From Nitrososphaerota archaeon (lineage in GTDB: Archaea > Thermoproteota > Nitrososphaeria > Conexivisphaerales > DTJL01), in NCBI GenBank assembly GCA_021324115.1, contig JAJPJS010000025.1, positions 19,661 through 83,660 of the forward strand: a stretch of 64,000 nucleotides of DNA, in the 5' to 3' direction. The notes under the pieces are model-generated. The model ran no database searches. It saw only the letters and a program-made list of their open reading frames with translations, and was not told where the DNA came from. Made by a program: the position numbers and the translations under genes. Of this stretch, positions 49,753 to 59,028 are shown one piece after another (position 1 is the stretch's first letter; the number at the start of each line of letters is the position of its first letter).

Positions 49753-50713
49753 ACAGCAAACCAGGTTCAGAACGCTCAAAGACATACCTACTCCTGACTA
49801 TATGAGCCCGGGGGGCTCATTGTGTGCAGGCTGTGGGGGACTCCTTGCGGTAAGACTCTTCCACAAGGTTCTGGGGCCGAACCTTGTGTGGGTCAATGCA
49901 GCCGGTTGCCTGACCGTGATGGTGAACTACCCATACGTACCCCTCAAGTCGAATTGGTTGTACACCGCATTCGCCAGCGCACCCGCGGGGGCCCAGGGAG
50001 TAAGGGATGCATTCGACATTCTTATCCAGAAGGGTAAGATACCAGCAGAAGAGGACGTAAAGGTAGTGGTCCTCACCGGAGACGGCGGTGCGTACGATAT
50101 AGGCCTGCAGTCCACCTCGGGGGCCATGTACCGCAACCTGGATTTCTATTACCTCTGCTACGATAATCAGGCCTACGGAAACACAGGCTTTCAAGTCTCT
50201 TCAGCCACGCCGATCGGTTCTGCAACGGCCACCACTCCTCCGACGCCTTCCGAACCTGGCGGTAACATGTTCAAGAGGAAGGACCTGTTCGAAATCTGGA
50301 GGGCCCACAAGCCTCCATACATCGCCACACTTTCGTCATCCTTCGCAGTGGACTTCCTAAGAAAGGTGGAAAAGGGTTCGAAGATGAAGGGTCCCAAGCT
50401 GTTCATCTCGTTGGCTGGATGCCCCACCGGTTGGGGCTATGACCCACGGGAAACAATCAGAGAGGAGAAGCTGGCCGTGGACACGGGAATCTGGCCGCTC
50501 AAAGAAGCGGTGAATGGAGAGGTTAAGCATACATATCTGCCCAGGGCCCTGAAGCCGGTCGAGGAGTATCTGTCGACTCAGGCAAGGTATGAGCATCTCT
50601 TTAGGCCTACAAAGAGAACCGAAGTCATCAGAATGATACAGAATGATGTCAATAACTACTGGAAAATGGTCTCCAAGGATGAGAACGTCGAAATAAGGCT
50701 GGTTGGTGAGTAG
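49742..50713 (+). CDS. 2-oxoacid:ferredoxin oxidoreductase, beta subunit
   Basis: 323 residues. TPP-binding: LCAGCGG, LTGDGGAYDIGLQSTSGAMY and YDNQAYGNTGFQVSSATPIG. FeS ligands include Cys28 and Cys31 (SLCAGCGG) and a later Cys in SLAGCPTGWG. The start is TTG 49742 with GGAGGTGA (about 49727-49734) 7 nt upstream. Completes the alpha-beta-gamma/delta set. Confidence 0.95.
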   Translation: MTVEQQTRFRTLKDIPTPDYMSPGGSLCAGCGGLLAVRLFHKVLGPNLVWVNAAGCLTVMVNYPYVPLKSNWLYTAFASAPAGAQGVRDAFDILIQKGKIPAEEDVKVVVLTGDGGAYDIGLQSTSGAMYRNLDFYYLCYDNQAYGNTGFQVSSATPIGSATATTPPTPSEPGGNMFKRKDLFEIWRAHKPPYIATLSSSFAVDFLRKVEKGSKMKGPKLFISLAGCPTGWGYDPRETIREEKLAVDTGIWPLKEAVNGEVKHTYLPRALKPVEEYLSTQARYEHLFRPTKRTEVIRMIQNDVNNYWKMVSKDENVEIRLVGE

Positions 50714-50929
50714 CTTGTCTTCCCCGTCTGTAAATCCGGTTGATACCCGACTGAAGGAAATCGCCCCCCGTCGCTCGCAGGCGTCCCAGCGTCATGTATG
50801 CCGTACCTTTACTGATAAATTCGACTCACGCATTCCACAGAGACTCGATGCCAAAGCCCACTCCTATACTTATTCAGTTTCTCTTTGGAGCGTCGGACTT
50901 CCGCCTCTGCCGAAATAACGGCGACCAGT

Positions 50930-52645
50930 ATGGAAACAGTTTCCCATGATGTTCTAGTGGTCGGTTCCGGGCTGGCGGGTTTGAGGGCCGCTATTCAGGT
51001 TGCCATTGCGTCCCAGGGCAAACTGGACATAGCTATCGTCTCGAAACTGCTTCTTATGAGGTCGCACAGCGTGGCAGCGGAAGGGGGGACAGCGGCAGTT
51101 CTATACACGGAGGAGGGTGATAGCACTGACCTGCACGCCTACGACACGATAAAGGGTTCCGATTACCTGGCTGACCAGAATGCCGTGGAAACCTTCGTAA
51201 CAGAGGCTCCAAATGAAATTCTCAGACTCGAGCACTGGGGCATGCCCTGGAGCAGAAGACCAGACGGCCGTATTGCACAGAGACCGTTTGGCGGGCACAG
51301 TTTTCCCAGGGCCACTTACGCCGGTGACAGAGTGGGTTTCTATGAAATGCACACACTTTACGGTACGCTCATGAAATATAGCTCGGTCCATATCTATGAA
51401 GAGTACTACATGACAGACATCGTCGTCGAAGGGGGAACCTGCTCTGGAATAGTTGCATTGAATGTGAAGACCGGTGAAATGGTGGGCATCTCCGCCAAAT
51501 CCACTATAATTGCGACAGGAGGACTCGGAAGGCTGTACGGATTCACAACTTACAGCCACACGGTAACGGGTGACGGAGCGGCAGCCTGCTACAGGGCCGG
51601 TGTGCCACTGAAGGACATGGAGTTCATTCAGTTCCATCCAACTGGGCTTGTCCCCTCAGGCATACTTCTATCCGAGGCTGTGAGGGGTGAAGGAGGAATT
51701 TTGTTAAACAAGAATGGTGAGCGGTTTATGCAGAAATATGCACCTTCCAAAATGGAACTGGCTCCGAGAGATATAATCTCTAGGTCGATAGTCAGAGAAA
51801 TACAGGAAGGGAGAGGGTACGAGGGGCCGAATGGACTAGACTATGTGCTTCTGGATTTCAAGGAAATTGGGAGACAGAAGGTCATGGAAAAATTGACGAT
51901 GATGGTCGAAATAGGCAAAAGCTTTGCCGGGATAGACCCGACAGAGGCCCCTCTTCCCGTGAGACCGGCAGCCCACTACAGCATGGGCGGTGTGCACACG
52001 GACTTGAACGGAAGAACTGTATTCAAGGGATTGTGGGCTGCGGGAGAAGCCGCCAGCGTAAGCGTGCATGGTGCGAACAGGCTCGGCTCCAATTCCACAA
52101 TAGCATGCCTGGTATTTGGAAGGCTCGCGGGCCAGGATGCCGCGACGTACGCAATGAATTCAACTGTTCGGCCTTCGATTCCTAGAGAACGGATCCTTGA
52201 ATCAGAGAGAAAGCTATTCAGCGGCCTGGTGGGTAAGGAAGGGGGCGAAGACCCCTACCTGATAAAGAATGAGCTACACGAGACTATGGACAGGTTCGTT
52301 TATGTCTTCAGGGACGAAAAGGGCTTAACGGAAGCACTGAAGAAAATAAGAGAGTTAAAGGGAAGGGCGAAGGAAATGAGGGTTCAGGACAGGTCACGCG
52401 AATTCAATTCAAACCTGATTGGTGCCCTGGAGACTTCGAACCTTGTGCAGCTTGCAGAAGTTGTGGTAAACGCGGCTCTACTCAGAAAGGAGTCAAGAGG
52501 AGCTCACTCCAGAACTGATTATCCTTCAAGGGACGACGTAAACTTCCTGAAGCATTCCCTGAGTTATTTCTCCGGCGATGGCCCTACTGTAGAGTACTCC
52601 CCTGTGTCAATAACCAGGTGGACGCCGCAGGAAAGGAGGTACTGA
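50930..52645 (+). CDS. sdhA: Succinate dehydrogenase / fumarate reductase flavoprotein
   Basis: 571 residues. FAD motif VLVVGSGLAGLRAAIQVAI, covalent-FAD region MRSHSVAAEGGTAAV, FHPTGLVPSGILLSEAVRGE, GGILLNKNGERFM, and HYSMGGVHTDLNGRT then GANRLGSNST. It oxidises succinate and reduces FAD, feeding electrons through SdhB to quinone in SdhCD. ATG 50930 is preferred over TTG 50885 because a CTATACTTATT TATA-like box is centred near 50868, about 60 nt upstream. First gene of sdhACDB. Confidence 0.97.
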   Translation: METVSHDVLVVGSGLAGLRAAIQVAIASQGKLDIAIVSKLLLMRSHSVAAEGGTAAVLYTEEGDSTDLHAYDTIKGSDYLADQNAVETFVTEAPNEILRLEHWGMPWSRRPDGRIAQRPFGGHSFPRATYAGDRVGFYEMHTLYGTLMKYSSVHIYEEYYMTDIVVEGGTCSGIVALNVKTGEMVGISAKSTIIATGGLGRLYGFTTYSHTVTGDGAAACYRAGVPLKDMEFIQFHPTGLVPSGILLSEAVRGEGGILLNKNGERFMQKYAPSKMELAPRDIISRSIVREIQEGRGYEGPNGLDYVLLDFKEIGRQKVMEKLTMMVEIGKSFAGIDPTEAPLPVRPAAHYSMGGVHTDLNGRTVFKGLWAAGEAASVSVHGANRLGSNSTIACLVFGRLAGQDAATYAMNSTVRPSIPRERILESERKLFSGLVGKEGGEDPYLIKNELHETMDRFVYVFRDEKGLTEALKKIRELKGRAKEMRVQDRSREFNSNLIGALETSNLVQLAEVVVNAALLRKESRGAHSRTDYPSRDDVNFLKHSLSYFSGDGPTVEYSPVSITRWTPQERRY

Positions 52646-52650
52646 AAGTA

Positions 52651-53133
52651 TTGACAGAGATCCTGGAAAGGAAGAACAACGCCGGCGTGTATAGAGGCTG
52701 GCTCAAATTCTGGAACCGGAACTGGGAAAGGTGGCTCTACGCGATGCATAGGATAACGGGCGTTGGGGTGGGCATTTATCTAGTCGCACATATCTGGGAA
52801 ACCAGCTATTCGGCAACCGCATTTCTCGATGTCAGCAACGGTGGCTCGCCAGTTGTCTGGACGAATCTCATGTCATTCCTGTCGAACGAATTCTTCCACA
52901 CCGGCCTTCTGCTCGTAGCTCTGGCTTCTGTATTCCATGCGCTCAACGGAGTTAGACTCATATTCGCTGAACAGGGGTTGATGATCGGTAAGGTAAAACC
53001 CCCCACCTTTCCGATGATTCCAAGCAGCCTGAAGGGTGGGCAGAGATACTTTGGCATCGCCATTGTCATCATAAGCTTCATTCTGTTGGTTTACGCATTC
53101 TACCAGCTCTTCATAATAGGGCTGGGGTGGTAA
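52651..53133 (+). CDS. sdhC: Succinate dehydrogenase cytochrome b subunit SdhC
   Basis: 160 residues, three TM segments. Heme/quinone features: RWLYAMHRITGVGVGIYLVA then HIWE, and FHALNGVRLIFAE with a conserved His. The start is TTG 52651, preceded at 10 nt by AAGGAGGT (52633-52640) inside the end of sdhA. GTG 52618 is a longer alternative that would overlap sdhA more. Confidence 0.88.
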   Translation: MTEILERKNNAGVYRGWLKFWNRNWERWLYAMHRITGVGVGIYLVAHIWETSYSATAFLDVSNGGSPVVWTNLMSFLSNEFFHTGLLLVALASVFHALNGVRLIFAEQGLMIGKVKPPTFPMIPSSLKGGQRYFGIAIVIISFILLVYAFYQLFIIGLGW

Positions 53134-53136
53134 AAA

Positions 53137-53481
53137 ATGAGACAATCCAGACTGATGCTATTGCAGTACCTGACAGGCCTCGGGATACTCGCTCTCGGCT
53201 CACTCCATTTCGCCCTTCTGAGCTTCGCGGGAGGTGGCTATTCAAACGCAATTCAATTCGCCTCCGTCTTGAGTGTCTACACTACATTCGGAGTTCTCTT
53301 TGAGCTGTTCCTCGTGTTCCTGACCTGGCATATATTCTACGGATTCAGGAGGGTTCTGTGCGAGCTCCACCAGGGAAGGAGGTATGAGAGCACCGTGACC
53401 TGGGCGATGGTGATTATTGGGGGCGCCACATTTCTATGGGGAACGAGGACCATTCTCATTTTTCTGGGGGTCTTACATTGA
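53137..53481 (+). CDS. sdhD: Succinate dehydrogenase membrane subunit SdhD
   Basis: 114 residues with three TM segments (about 9-30, 46-70, 86-108) and conserved-looking His in SLHFALLSF and LTWHIFYGFRRV. It anchors the SDH with SdhC and forms the quinone site. It follows sdhC by 3 nt and overlaps sdhB by TTGA. Confidence 0.82.
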   Translation: MRQSRLMLLQYLTGLGILALGSLHFALLSFAGGGYSNAIQFASVLSVYTTFGVLFELFLVFLTWHIFYGFRRVLCELHQGRRYESTVTWAMVIIGGATFLWGTRTILIFLGVLH

Positions 53482-54329
53482 CAGAAAATGATCACGGGTC
53501 GGAACAGTCGGCGCTGAGTGAGAGCACAGGTAATGAGCAGTCTACGGTTAAACTGAGGGTTTTCAGATATAAGAATCTCCCGAAGGATGATACGTCTGCA
53601 CCAAGCACTTCATTCGACACCTTCCAGGTGCCCATCTCAAATGGAACAACACTTCTGGACGCGCTGATCTATGTCAAGGAGAAGCTTGACCCGACGCTAA
53701 CCTTCAGATACAGCTGCAGAATGGGAATCTGCGGTTCATGTGGCGTCAACGCAAACGGAAAGGAGAAGCTAGCCTGCAAGACTCAGGTGAAAGACCTGGG
53801 AGAAAACATAGAGGTCAGACCACTCAACAATCTTTCACTTATTCGTGATCTCACGGTGGACTTCAAGCCCTTCATCGAAAAAAATGTGAAGGTAAAACCA
53901 TATCTTGTAAGGAATGACGTTGATGTGGACGGTGGTTTCAACAGGGAGTTCAGGCAAACCCCTGATGAACTGAATCAATACTTGATGTTTGCGAACTGCC
54001 TGATGTGCGGTTTGTGCTATTCGGCCTGCCCCACAAACGCCACGGATGAACTCTACCTCGGGCCCCAGGCCTTGGCGCGTGCCTACAGGTACATAGCGGA
54101 CTCACGTGACGGGGGCCAATTAGAAAGGATCGAGATCGTGGACCAGGAGCACGCCGCGTGGAGCTGTCACTTTGCCGGCAGCTGCAGTGATGTGTGTCCC
54201 AAAGGCGTCGACCCGGCATTTGCAATCCAGCAGCTCAAAGCACTCGCCCTCAGAAAGCAGGGCTTGCTCAAAAGGAAGAAACCGTCTCCGCTTGTTGAAA
54301 GACCCAGGGAATCAGTAAATCCGGTCTGA
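53478..54329 (+). CDS. sdhB: Succinate dehydrogenase iron-sulfur subunit SdhB
   Basis: 283 residues. [2Fe-2S] CRMGICGSCGVNANGKEKLACKT; second cluster region CLMCGLCYSACPT; and CHFAGSCSDVCPKGVDP. Carries electrons from FAD to quinone. TTG 53478 (MTENDHG) is chosen over 53436; it overlaps the sdhD stop. The first 25 residues are an unconserved Ser/Glu-rich tail. Confidence 0.93.
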   Translation: MTENDHGSEQSALSESTGNEQSTVKLRVFRYKNLPKDDTSAPSTSFDTFQVPISNGTTLLDALIYVKEKLDPTLTFRYSCRMGICGSCGVNANGKEKLACKTQVKDLGENIEVRPLNNLSLIRDLTVDFKPFIEKNVKVKPYLVRNDVDVDGGFNREFRQTPDELNQYLMFANCLMCGLCYSACPTNATDELYLGPQALARAYRYIADSRDGGQLERIEIVDQEHAAWSCHFAGSCSDVCPKGVDPAFAIQQLKALALRKQGLLKRKKPSPLVERPRESVNPV

Positions 54330-54408
54330 CCAGTCATGATTTATTTCGATAGAAATTGCATTGGGCGACTTTGAAAATCCGATTTCGGCATCCTTGATAT
54401 CTGTCAAA

Positions 54409-54909
54409 TTATCCGTTTACATCGCTGCCGGGCTTCGCATATCTCCCAAACAACCTGAGAAAGGCAAACAGGGCCCCAAGACCTTTCTGCACGTCAGGGT
54501 CCCTTATTTCCTTCATAAGTCCTATGACACCCTTTACTCTCGGAGCCTTCGTCATTGCTTGGCTCAGCTCGACACTATGGTCAAAGACGACGGATAATAG
54601 CCCCTGAAGCTCCGGCGAGCTCAGCTTTGCAAGCAGCTCTATTGCACTGCTGCCAAGCGAAGCAGCTCCCGCCACCATCTCATCAGACAGCATACTTTTA
54701 CTGTTAGCCAAAGCGCACGAAAGTGAAAAAAGGGTGTCTAGCGCCCCGATACGGTCAAGCTGTGCCAGTAGAGTAACTGCCTTCCGGATGCTTGGCAGCG
54801 CTTCAACAAGGTCCTTCAGCGCCTGGGCATTGTCGGGTTCGGAGAGGCTGCTGACAACATCATCCAGACTCTTTCTCTGCGTATTTGCCTCTACTCTGCC
54901 CTGTTCCAA
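54409..54909 (-). CDS. DUF1641-family protein
   Basis: 166 residues, almost all helical and Leu/Ala/Ser-rich. The block SSPELQGLLSVVFDHSVELS and RDPDVQKGLGALFAFLRLFG resembles DUF1641, often encoded next to FAD-dependent sulfide:quinone or NADH oxidoreductases. Here it is 5 bp downstream of such a gene. Probably a partner or membrane-associating subunit of that enzyme. Function otherwise unknown. Confidence 0.7.
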   Translation of the reverse strand: MEQGRVEANTQRKSLDDVVSSLSEPDNAQALKDLVEALPSIRKAVTLLAQLDRIGALDTLFSLSCALANSKSMLSDEMVAGAASLGSSAIELLAKLSSPELQGLLSVVFDHSVELSQAMTKAPRVKGVIGLMKEIRDPDVQKGLGALFAFLRLFGRYAKPGSDVNG

Positions 54910-54914
54910 CTTGC

Positions 54915-56084
54915 TTACACCCCTACCCCTGGAAGCAGACCTTTTGCGGTGATGCTCCAGTACATTCTATTGTACACCAGCTTGTACCAGTAACAGGCGA
55001 AATTTGATGGGGGTGGTTTCGGCGGATGTTCGTAGTCAAAAAGAAGAATTGTGGCCTCCCCTATTGATGTTATGATGAAGCACATCACCTTCCCGTCGTA
55101 CCTGAGGCTGGGAGCGAAGCCGTTCAGGCTGTCCCATATATTCGTCGCCACGACTGCCGCTTCAAAGTCGGCCGCCGACCCTGCTTTTGAAACGGGGATG
55201 TCGGTAGCATCGCCTATGGCATAGGCGTCATCATATCCATTTACCCTTAACGAATATCTGTCGGTTGGTATCCACCCACCCTTACCGGCTATCCCGGACT
55301 TTATCACCACCTCCGCCCCGGTGTGAGGCGGTGTGAGAACCGCAAGGTCATACTTTATTGTCTCACCTTCCATGGACTTCAGTTCCTTCTTTTCGGGGTC
55401 GACAGATTCAATGTTGAAGAGCAGATTAACATTTATCTTCCTTCCGTCCATCATTGTCTGAACGTCTTCCGCGACATTCTGTATTGTAAAGGGTCTTGGA
55501 AGCGGGTAGACGTAATCGACCTGTACCTTCTCTCTGAGCCCAAGTCGGGAGTAGTACGAATCTGCAAGGAACGCAAATTCGATGGGTGCGGTAGGGCACT
55601 TGAATGGTATTCCAGCCACAGCAGTGACCAATCTCCCCCCGCCGAATCTTCCGAGCGCTTCCCTCAGTCTGTAGGCATTATCAAGCGTGTAAAAGTCGTA
55701 CCCCGCTTTTTCCAGTCCGGGAACCTGAGAGTAGTCGGGTCGAGCACCAGTTGCAAGTACCAGAAAATCATACCCCAGGTTGCCGGAAGCGGTTTGCACC
55801 GTTCTGTTTTTGAGGTCAATTTTGGTGGCACCTTCCTGCCTGAATCTGACTGTTTCTGCCAGGAGACTGCGCTCGGATCTGATCGCTTCGCTTCTGTGCA
55901 TTATACCGAAGGGTATCAGAAGGTACGCAGGTTGGTACACATGAAGAGGTGAAGGGTCAAGAACGGTTATCTCCACTTCCCCTGCAACCAACTTATCATG
56001 AAGTCTGTGCGCCAGATTGTTCGCCACAATCGTTCCGCCAGTACCTCCCCCGACAACGAGCACCTTCTTTGGCAAGGCGCTCAC
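54915..56084 (-). CDS. sqr: Sulfide:quinone oxidoreductase-family flavoprotein
   Basis: 389 residues. FAD motif KKVLVVGGGTGGTIVANNLA (about 6-25), LVLATGARPDY, a redox-active Cys in IPFKCPTAPIEFAFL, AYAIGDATDIP, and a second Cys in KVMCFI. This is the type of the SQR/FCSD-NDH2 superfamily with two conserved cysteines. It oxidises sulfide to polysulfide and reduces quinone. The start ATG 56084 overlaps the TusA stop. Context (TusA, DsrE2) supports sulfur metabolism over NADH dehydrogenation. Confidence 0.87.
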   Translation of the reverse strand: MSALPKKVLVVGGGTGGTIVANNLAHRLHDKLVAGEVEITVLDPSPLHVYQPAYLLIPFGIMHRSEAIRSERSLLAETVRFRQEGATKIDLKNRTVQTASGNLGYDFLVLATGARPDYSQVPGLEKAGYDFYTLDNAYRLREALGRFGGGRLVTAVAGIPFKCPTAPIEFAFLADSYYSRLGLREKVQVDYVYPLPRPFTIQNVAEDVQTMMDGRKINVNLLFNIESVDPEKKELKSMEGETIKYDLAVLTPPHTGAEVVIKSGIAGKGGWIPTDRYSLRVNGYDDAYAIGDATDIPVSKAGSAADFEAAVVATNIWDSLNGFAPSLRYDGKVMCFIITSIGEATILLFDYEHPPKPPPSNFACYWYKLVYNRMYWSITAKGLLPGVGV

Positions 56085-56329
56085 CTCTTCTTTCGTACCT
56101 TTATTCTATCGTATCCTTCTTCATGAATTACACCAAGAAACTCATGACCAGCCTTTTCCGTCCATTTGGGTATGTCCCTCTGGGAACCGGTGTCAGACGA
56201 CCAGATTTCAATCACATCACCAACCGCACTCTCCTTTACGGCTCTGATGAGTTCCATCAGCGGTCCCGGACAGAAACTACCCCTGGCATCTATCACCTTC
56301 ACCTTCTCTTGCTGATTTTCACTCAACAC
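56081..56329 (-). CDS. tusA: TusA-family sulfur carrier
   Basis: 82 residues. IDARGSFCPGPLMELIRAVK gives the CPxP motif with the persulfide Cys (about 20). The C-terminal part ends in IKVRKKR. It carries sulfane sulfur between proteins. It overlaps the SQR start by 4 nt and follows DsrE2 by 8 bp. Confidence 0.93.
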   Translation of the reverse strand: MLSENQQEKVKVIDARGSFCPGPLMELIRAVKESAVGDVIEIWSSDTGSQRDIPKWTEKAGHEFLGVIHEEGYDRIKVRKKR

Positions 56330-56337
56330 GAATCACC

Positions 56338-56754
56338 TCAGATGAAAAGCGTGAACTTCGCATCCTTCGCTATATCCACAAACTCTCCCACGGCCATTAC
56401 ATCGTCGACAATGTCGGCAAGGTCTTCCTTCTTCATGTTCATCAGGTCATAAGTCATCGCACAGGCATGGATCCTTACATTTCCTATCTCCTTCGCCTTC
56501 TTCAGTGTATCAAACCAGGATGGGACATTTTTGGTCTTCATAAGCTGCATCATCATCGGAGCCATATCCTCGTAGTCTCTGCTCATTTTGGTATTGCTGG
56601 TTAGTGACTCCTTCCTGAACGAATTCAATCCCCAGAAGGTTAGAAAGACTTCCACATCCAGCCCCATCGCAACGGCCCCTGAAGCAATTATGCCGACGGG
56701 CATCAACCTGTCGACTGTTCCCGAAAAAACAACCATCGCCAGTTTGTCGGCCAT
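56338..56754 (-). CDS. DsrE2-family protein (sulfur transfer, membrane-like)
   Basis: 138 residues from ATG 56754 (MADKLAMVVFSGTVD). Features include GIIASGAVAMGLDVEVFLTF then WGLNSF, and IHACAMTYDLMNM with the conserved Cys. DsrE2 proteins exchange sulfur with TusA. A longer reading to 56829 is not needed. First gene of the DsrE2-TusA-SQR-DUF1641 operon. Confidence 0.85.
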   Translation of the reverse strand: MADKLAMVVFSGTVDRLMPVGIIASGAVAMGLDVEVFLTFWGLNSFRKESLTSNTKMSRDYEDMAPMMMQLMKTKNVPSWFDTLKKAKEIGNVRIHACAMTYDLMNMKKEDLADIVDDVMAVGEFVDIAKDAKFTLFI

Positions 56755-56829
56755 TCCTATTTCACAATGAAAAAGTCCCTGTTTCATTATAAAATACCTT
56801 CCATGCAAATGTATAATGATGTAAACCAA

Positions 56830-57150
56830 TTGCTACCTATACCGTCTTCGACAAAGACACGTCAAACAGGCACCCTGTCGGGCACAACAAAATAACATTA
56901 TGCCAGAGGAGAGACTGGACGGAGCGGCTTCCTTACTATGCATTGTCTTAGGCATCTAAATTGAACCAGTGAAAATCGGATTTCCCGGCCCACCTTCACC
57001 ATCAATTGAATCATCGCGCCGGCATCGTACGTAGAAAAGTAGGGTTGTTCTCAGGGTTTCACCACGCAACTGTCCTTTAGATATAACTTCTGGAGGCAAG
57101 TTCCATTCAACTGGCTGAACAATCAAAAAAGACTTTAAAGACGAAACAGC
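56830..57150. other. Divergent intergenic region between dsrE2 and the prenyltransferase
   Basis: Nothing convincing apart from A/T-rich boxes: TAGATATAAC near 57077-57086 and ACTTTAAAG near 57132 on the plus strand. These are possible promoters for the prenyltransferase. Confidence 0.4.
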
Positions 57151-58062
57151 ATGGTTGTCATCACGACCTTGAATGTCGCCCCCTGGCTCGAGGAGACGTT
57201 TGAGCCTTCCCTGCTCATGAGCGTGCTTCTTGTCGGACTTGGCTGTTCGATTTCATGGTACGAGGGGTACTTCAGCATCCCACTAACTTTGCTGGTTCTT
57301 GTGGCCGCAGTATTAATTCAGAACGCGGCCAATGTCCTGAACGATTATTTTGACTTTGTGAACGGCGTGGATCAACTCACGGAGAAGACTCCGTTCAGCG
57401 GTGGCAGTAAGTTGCTTGTGCAGGGAATCTTAAACGCGAGTTCTGTCCGTTTATACGGCATAATTTCCCTATTTGCAGCCGCAATAATCGGACTTTATCT
57501 TTCAGTCATCAGAAACTTTCTGATTATTTCACTTGTTCTTGACGCAGTCCTGGTCACCTACGCCTACACCCCTTTTCTTGCAAGGCATTATCTTGGTGAA
57601 ATCTTCGCAGGATTGAATCTGGGTCCGCTGACCGTTCTGGGTACCTATCTCGTGTTGTCAGCAAAATTCTCGTCGCTTCCGCTGCTCTACGGCATCATGC
57701 CGGGTATGATGATAGCGAATGTACTTCTTATGAACGAGATCCCTGACATAGATGCTGATTTCAGGGCGGGCAGAAGAAACCTTGCGACACTTCTAGGAAG
57801 GAGGAGAACATCATGGCTTGTGCTCCTCATCGGACTGGCAGCATACGCATGGACGACGTTTGCGGCGTTAGCAGGTATCCTTCCCACGCCATCCGTGATT
57901 TCGGACATCTCGATGCCAGTATTTCTCATGGGGGCCCTGGGTGGTTTGCGGAAACATGAATCAGCACTTGAGATATCTTGGAGTCTGGGGATGAACATAA
58001 TAGCGATGATTTTATCATTGATCCTGCTCGGCGTTTCTTTGCCAATGTCAAGGTTGCTGTAA
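57151..58062 (+). CDS. UbiA-family prenyltransferase (MenA-like)
   Basis: 303 residues, 8-9 TM segments. Asp-rich motif 1 NVLNDYFDFVNGVDQ and motif 2 LLMNEIPDIDADFRAGRRNL. MenA-type enzymes attach the polyprenyl chain to dihydroxynaphthoate for menaquinone. Given the nearby SDH and SQR, quinone synthesis is likely, but related digeranylgeranylglyceryl-type enzymes share the fold. Confidence 0.88.
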   Translation: MVVITTLNVAPWLEETFEPSLLMSVLLVGLGCSISWYEGYFSIPLTLLVLVAAVLIQNAANVLNDYFDFVNGVDQLTEKTPFSGGSKLLVQGILNASSVRLYGIISLFAAAIIGLYLSVIRNFLIISLVLDAVLVTYAYTPFLARHYLGEIFAGLNLGPLTVLGTYLVLSAKFSSLPLLYGIMPGMMIANVLLMNEIPDIDADFRAGRRNLATLLGRRRTSWLVLLIGLAAYAWTTFAALAGILPTPSVISDISMPVFLMGALGGLRKHESALEISWSLGMNIIAMILSLILLGVSLPMSRLL

Positions 58063-58090
58063 GATGGTTATCATTACTGAGTGATTTTGA

Positions 58091-58714
58091 TTGAAGTCCG
58101 AAACGAAAATACGGAAGACTGCCTCAATGATACCGGTAGCCTACATACTGTGGTTTGTCACGTTCTACGTTAAACCATCCAATTTCTGGCTCGATATTTC
58201 GATATCAAGCCTCATACTGTTTTCCATTGCGATCAGATTCTCAAAACCGTTTCCCATGGCCCGCATCCCCAAATTGCGAAATGTCGTCATAGGGATCTTG
58301 TCTGCCGCTTTCCTTTATCTAGTATTTTTAGCCGGAGGCTCGGCGATTTCGTTCTTGAATCTTGGCACAATATATGTAGGTTCCATATACTCCCTTGCTT
58401 CGAACACAAATCCATTTCTATTGACAGTTTTACTTGTGTTTCCCATCGCTTCGGGTGAAGAGTCTTTCTGGAGGGGTTACATTCAGGAAAAATTTTCAAG
58501 AAGATTTGGGCCAGCCGTCGGAATCGCTATAAGCATACTTGGTGACACTACAGTTCACATTTCTTCTCTGAATCCGGTCCTGGTTGGTGCCGCATTTGTG
58601 ACTTCAATCTGTTGGGCACTCATCTTCAGGTATACGCGAGACCTTTCTGCGAGTCTGACATCACACATAATATGGGACATACTCGTGTTCGTTATACTGC
58701 CAGTAAGCACATGA
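58091..58714 (+). CDS. CPBP-family intramembrane metalloprotease
   Basis: 207 residues with about 6-7 TM segments. Catalytic pattern EESFWRGYIQEKF (Glu-Glu-x3-Arg), then a His in TTVHISSLNP and SHIIWDILV. These are the four motifs of the CPBP (Abi/CaaX) family. Substrates unknown; bacterial members process bacteriocins or prenylated proteins. TTG 58091. It follows the prenyltransferase by 28 bp and may be co-transcribed. Confidence 0.85.
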   Translation: MKSETKIRKTASMIPVAYILWFVTFYVKPSNFWLDISISSLILFSIAIRFSKPFPMARIPKLRNVVIGILSAAFLYLVFLAGGSAISFLNLGTIYVGSIYSLASNTNPFLLTVLLVFPIASGEESFWRGYIQEKFSRRFGPAVGIAISILGDTTVHISSLNPVLVGAAFVTSICWALIFRYTRDLSASLTSHIIWDILVFVILPVST

Positions 58715-59028
58715 AGCTTCAACCATATTGATAGGCCCTGCCCGATTTTTCACAAAATATTCCCAACGTTCATATAGAAGCATGCGTCGAACAGCTTTGA
58801 ATCTTAGCAAACCAGATACCTGCATTTCAGGATGCAAGCCTGATCAGTATAGAACATAAGATGTCAGGCAGTATTTTCCATATTCTTGTTTATATGGCTG
58901 GGAAACAGCCCATTGAAACATGAGGATTGGTAGGTCCGGTCCTAACCTACCTGATGAAGATCGAAAGATGAGTCAAATGACCCATTCAAGGCTCATTATT
59001 TCCAAAAATCTGAGGGTGTAAATCATCG
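58715..59028. other. Intergenic region before the luciferase-family gene
   Basis: No gene or structure is recognised. AAATATTC and TTATATGG-type A/T boxes occur near 58758 and 58890. The luciferase-family start at 59029 has no clear SD. Confidence 0.4.
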
